From: Methanomassiliicoccaceae archaeon UBA537
GTDB lineage: Archaea > Thermoplasmatota > Thermoplasmata > Methanomassiliicoccales > Methanomethylophilaceae
Direction: 5' to 3'
Length of the DNA stretch: 7,452 bases
NCBI GenBank assembly: GCA_002504495.1
Contig: DATC01000003.1
Span: forward strand, 594 to 8,045
Shown here: one piece after another, positions 5,279-7,452 of the stretch
Layout of the letters: each line of letters starts with the position of its first letter
Numbering within the stretch: position 1 is the first letter of the stretch
Translations under genes and position numbers: made by a program
The notes under the pieces: model-generated
Databases searched by the model: none
What the model was told of the DNA's origin: nothing
What the model saw: only the letters and a program-made list of their open reading frames with translations

Positions 5279-6664
5279 ATGAAGCGCAAGATCATGAAGG
5301 AATTCGAGGAATGGGGAAAGAGCCCGCTGGATCAAGCGCTTCTGGTGAAAGGATGCCGCCAGATCGGAAAGACATACTCCATCCGCGAATTCGCGGAAAA
5401 GAGCTACCGCAACGTCGTCTACATCGATTTCGAGGAGCACCCGGAATACGGATCGCTGTTCTCCGAGGGAACCGACGCGGATTCCTTCCTCGAGAATCTG
5501 GGTTACACGGAGTTCGGAAGCCTTCTTGTCCCAGGCGAGACGGTGATAATCCTGGACGAGATACAGGCATGCGAATCCGCCTTCTCTGCTCTGAAGCCTC
5601 TCGTCCTCGACGGACGCTACGATTACATAGCATCCGGATCGCTCCTAGGAGTGGACCTTTCGGACAGTCTCAGATCCCCGATGGGCTACGTCAGGATCGT
5701 GGAGATGCATCCGATGGACTTCGAGGAGTTCCTCTGGGCCAACGGCATCGGAGAGACGCAGACAGAGAACGTCCGCAAGCATATACGCGACACGACGCCC
5801 TTCACCGAATTTCAACTGTCGAAGCTCCATGAGCTCTTCCTCCGCTTCCTCGTCATCGGAGGGATGCCTCAGGCTGTGAAGGTCTATGTCGAAACAAGGA
5901 ACTACGCGGATGTCGCCAAGGTCTTCTCGGACCTCCTGACCATCATGAGGAAGGATGCCATGAGGTACTCTCCGAAAGAGGACAGGTTGAGGATATCCGC
6001 CTGTCTGGATTCCATCCCGATGCAGCTGGCCAAGGAGAACAACACGTTCTCGTATCACGACATCCAGGGACTCAGAGGCGTCGGACGCAACGTGTACGGG
6101 TCCTCCATCGATTGGCTCATAGGCTCCGGGATCGCCGTGAAGGTGAGCAACGTGAGCGAGCCCCGCGGGCCTCTGGTTCGCAATGTCAAGGAGCGCTCGT
6201 TCAAGATCTACTTGATTGACACAGGGCTGCTGACCTTCATGACCGGCCCGGGCATCGCCGGGAAGATCATAACAGGAGACCGTACCGTCAACAACGGCGC
6301 CGTGATGGAGAACGCCGTGGCGGTCATGCTTCTTCAGAACGGATACGACCCGTTCTTCTTCCAGAAGTCCAACAGCACGCTGGAGATCGATTTCGTCATC
6401 AGCGGACCCGAAGGTCCGATCGCGATCGAGGTGAAATCCGGCCGCTACGACTATCCGAAGTCGCTGATAACGGTCATGTCGGAGAGATACGGGGTGGAGA
6501 AGGGGATCCTCCTCGCCAAGGAGAACGTCCGCACGGACGAACACGGGGTGCTCCGTCTCCCTCTGTTCGCACCATGCTTCCTCGAGCCTGCGGGATGCTC
6601 CGACGTCCCTCCCGTCGACGGCATCGACCGTCTGAACCAGGAGCTGGGCCGAAGCATCCCCTGA
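5279..6664 (+). CDS. AAA_14/DUF4143 ATPase 3
   Basis: A 461-residue predicted AAA+ ATPase of the COG1373 type. Counting from the ATG: Walker A GCRQIGKT (25-32), Walker B VIILDEIQ (89-96), SGSLLG (119-124), HPMDFEEFLWA (144-154) and GGMPQAV (194-200). The C-terminal DUF4143 region has EIDFVI (369-374) and IEVKSG (383-388), a PD-(D/E)XK-like pattern. The recognisable domain ends near PLFAPCFLEP (about 428-437); the last 24 residues are a tail with no family match. A GTG two codons upstream (5273) is an alternative start, and the ATG at 5294 a less likely one. No Shine-Dalgarno is seen. The 3' end overlaps, in antisense, the open frame of the DUF1846 gene by 191 bp. It is a distant paralogue of ATPase 1. 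Biological role unknown. Confidence 0.92.
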   Translation: MKRKIMKEFEEWGKSPLDQALLVKGCRQIGKTYSIREFAEKSYRNVVYIDFEEHPEYGSLFSEGTDADSFLENLGYTEFGSLLVPGETVIILDEIQACESAFSALKPLVLDGRYDYIASGSLLGVDLSDSLRSPMGYVRIVEMHPMDFEEFLWANGIGETQTENVRKHIRDTTPFTEFQLSKLHELFLRFLVIGGMPQAVKVYVETRNYADVAKVFSDLLTIMRKDAMRYSPKEDRLRISACLDSIPMQLAKENNTFSYHDIQGLRGVGRNVYGSSIDWLIGSGIAVKVSNVSEPRGPLVRNVKERSFKIYLIDTGLLTFMTGPGIAGKIITGDRTVNNGAVMENAVAVMLLQNGYDPFFFQKSNSTLEIDFVISGPEGPIAIEVKSGRYDYPKSLITVMSERYGVEKGILLAKENVRTDEHGVLRLPLFAPCFLEPAGCSDVPPVDGIDRLNQELGRSIP

Positions 6665-7452
6665 AGGATCGGAGAACTCGGTCCTCCCAGTGGAAGAGGC
6701 ACTTCGTCTGGTGCTCCGGCTCCGTGGAGACGTACATCCCGAGCTTCTTGAACATCCCCTCGTCCACCGATGATATGACCACGGACGAATGGACGTCGCT
6801 TCCTCTGAGGAGCGGGATGGTCCTCATGGCGTCCTCCACCACAGGATCCGATTCTGCCACGATCGCCAGGGCCACGAGAAGCTCGTCCACGTGGAGACGG
6901 GGGTTCCTGTTCCCGAGATAGTCCATCTTGAGCTTCTGCATCGACCTGATCATGGTCGGTGAGATCAGAAGAGCGTCGTCCTCTATGCCGGCCAGGATCT
7001 TCAGGGCGTTGAGCATCATCGCGGAGGACGCAGTCAGGAGCGCGGACGCCCTTCCGGTCACCAGCCTCCCGTCCGGAAGCTCGGCGCAGACGGCGGGCCT
7101 GTCGGACTCGGAGGCGAGCCTCCTCACGGTGACGACGGCATTCCTGCTCTCCGGAGATATCCCGGCCCTCTTCATCAGGGCCTCGACGCGGAGGACGTCG
7201 TCCTCGTCGGCGCGCCCCTCCCTGCGGTCCCTCAAGACTCCGAAATATCTCCTGGAGATCTCCTTCCGAGACGCCTCGCATACCGCCGCGTCGTCGGTTA
7301 TGCAGTTTCCGGCCATGTTGACGCCCATGTCCGTGGGAGACCTGTACGGAGACTCCCCGTAGATCCCGTCCAGGATCGCGTTTAGCACCGGGAAGATCTC
7401 TATGTCCCTGTTGTAGTTCACGCAGGTCTTCCCGTAGGCCTCCAGATGGAAC
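6474..7452 (-). CDS. DUF1846-family protein, C-terminal part, with antisense extension
   Basis: The frame is open to the right edge (H-L-E-A-Y-G-K-T-C before VNYNRDIEIFPVL), so the GTG at 7421 is internal and the N-terminus lies outside the window. Family blocks are VNYNRDIE, ESPYRSPTDMGVNMAG, EASRKEISRRYFGVL, NPRLHVDELLVALAI, HSSVVISSVDEG and the closing EPEHQTKCLFH. DUF1846 proteins are conserved in many bacteria and some archaea; structures exist but no firm function is known to me. As I recall the family, members end a residue or two after the Q-T-K-x-L-x-H motif. Here the frame continues from about 6686 for 70 more residues, Arg/Gly/Pro-rich and without family similarity, to TGA at 6474. 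Of this, 191 bp is antisense to ATPase 3. The family assignment is strong; the true 3' end is uncertain (stop loss, sequence error or genuine extension). Confidence 0.85.
   Translation of the reverse strand, partial: FHLEAYGKTCVNYNRDIEIFPVLNAILDGIYGESPYRSPTDMGVNMAGNCITDDAAVCEASRKEISRRYFGVLRDRREGRADEDDVLRVEALMKRAGISPESRNAVVTVRRLASESDRPAVCAELPDGRLVTGRASALLTASSAMMLNALKILAGIEDDALLISPTMIRSMQKLKMDYLGNRNPRLHVDELLVALAIVAESDPVVEDAMRTIPLLRGSDVHSSVVISSVDEGMFKKLGMYVSTEPEHQTKCLFHWEDRVLRSFRGCFGPAPGSDGRCRRREGRRSIPQARGSMVRTEGDGAPRVRPCGRSPWRGGSPSPPRISPT

Noticed and set aside
6451..7281. Minus-strand 276-codon frame at the right end
   Set aside because: Highly Arg/Gly-rich and in a shifted frame relative to the DUF1846 gene, whose motifs fix the true frame.
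1..7452. Avoidance of TAG stops as evidence for pyrrolysine use
   Set aside because: All visible gene ends are TGA or TAA, which would fit a pyrrolysine-using methanogen, but six genes are far too few to support the claim.

Overview
The window looks like an accessory-gene cluster lying between two conserved genes of a moderately GC-rich archaeon. The left-edge gene is the C-terminus of an archaeal/eukaryal-type isoleucyl-tRNA synthetase. Intergenic regions carry TATA-like boxes, and start codons often lack a Shine-Dalgarno sequence. A Methanomassiliicoccales or other Thermoplasmatota archaeon fits these features, but this is inference from gene content and style, not proof.

Layout, left to right. 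(1) 1-437, + strand: 3' end of ileS, followed by a perfect GC hairpin. (2) 524-1936, - strand: a predicted ATP-binding regulator with an N-terminal AlbA_2 (Schlafen-like) domain, a RecG-like GHKL ATPase domain and a C-terminal winged helix. (3) 1937-2169: intergenic, with a TATA-like box and eight perfect copies of an 11-bp tandem repeat between 12-bp inverted arms. (4) 2170-3522, - strand: AAA_14/DUF4143 ATPase 1. (5) 3523-3818: intergenic, with the ATPase 1 promoter and ribosome binding site plus a hairpin-rich, non-coding-looking stretch. (6) 3819-5048, - strand: ATPase 2, of a different DUF4143 subfamily. (7) 5049-5278: AT-rich divergent promoter region with direct repeats and palindromes. 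(8) 5279-6664, + strand: ATPase 3, a distant paralogue of ATPase 1. (9) 6474-7452, - strand: 3' part of a DUF1846-family gene that runs out of the window and whose reading frame continues into antisense of ATPase 3.

How the genes relate. The middle of the window holds three separate AAA+ ATPases of the COG1373 type and one AlbA_2/GHKL regulator. Each appears to have its own promoter, so they look like a collection of single-gene units rather than one operon. The cellular role of DUF4143 ATPases is not established. The C-terminal E-I-D...E-V-K pattern in ATPases 1 and 3 suggests a PD-(D/E)XK nuclease-like fold, so a role in DNA transactions, defence or selfish maintenance is possible but unproven. 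The most unusual non-coding features are the 11-bp repeat array, the hairpin-rich spacer at about 3617-3750, the paired repeats in the divergent promoter, and the convergent coding overlap at 6474-6664.
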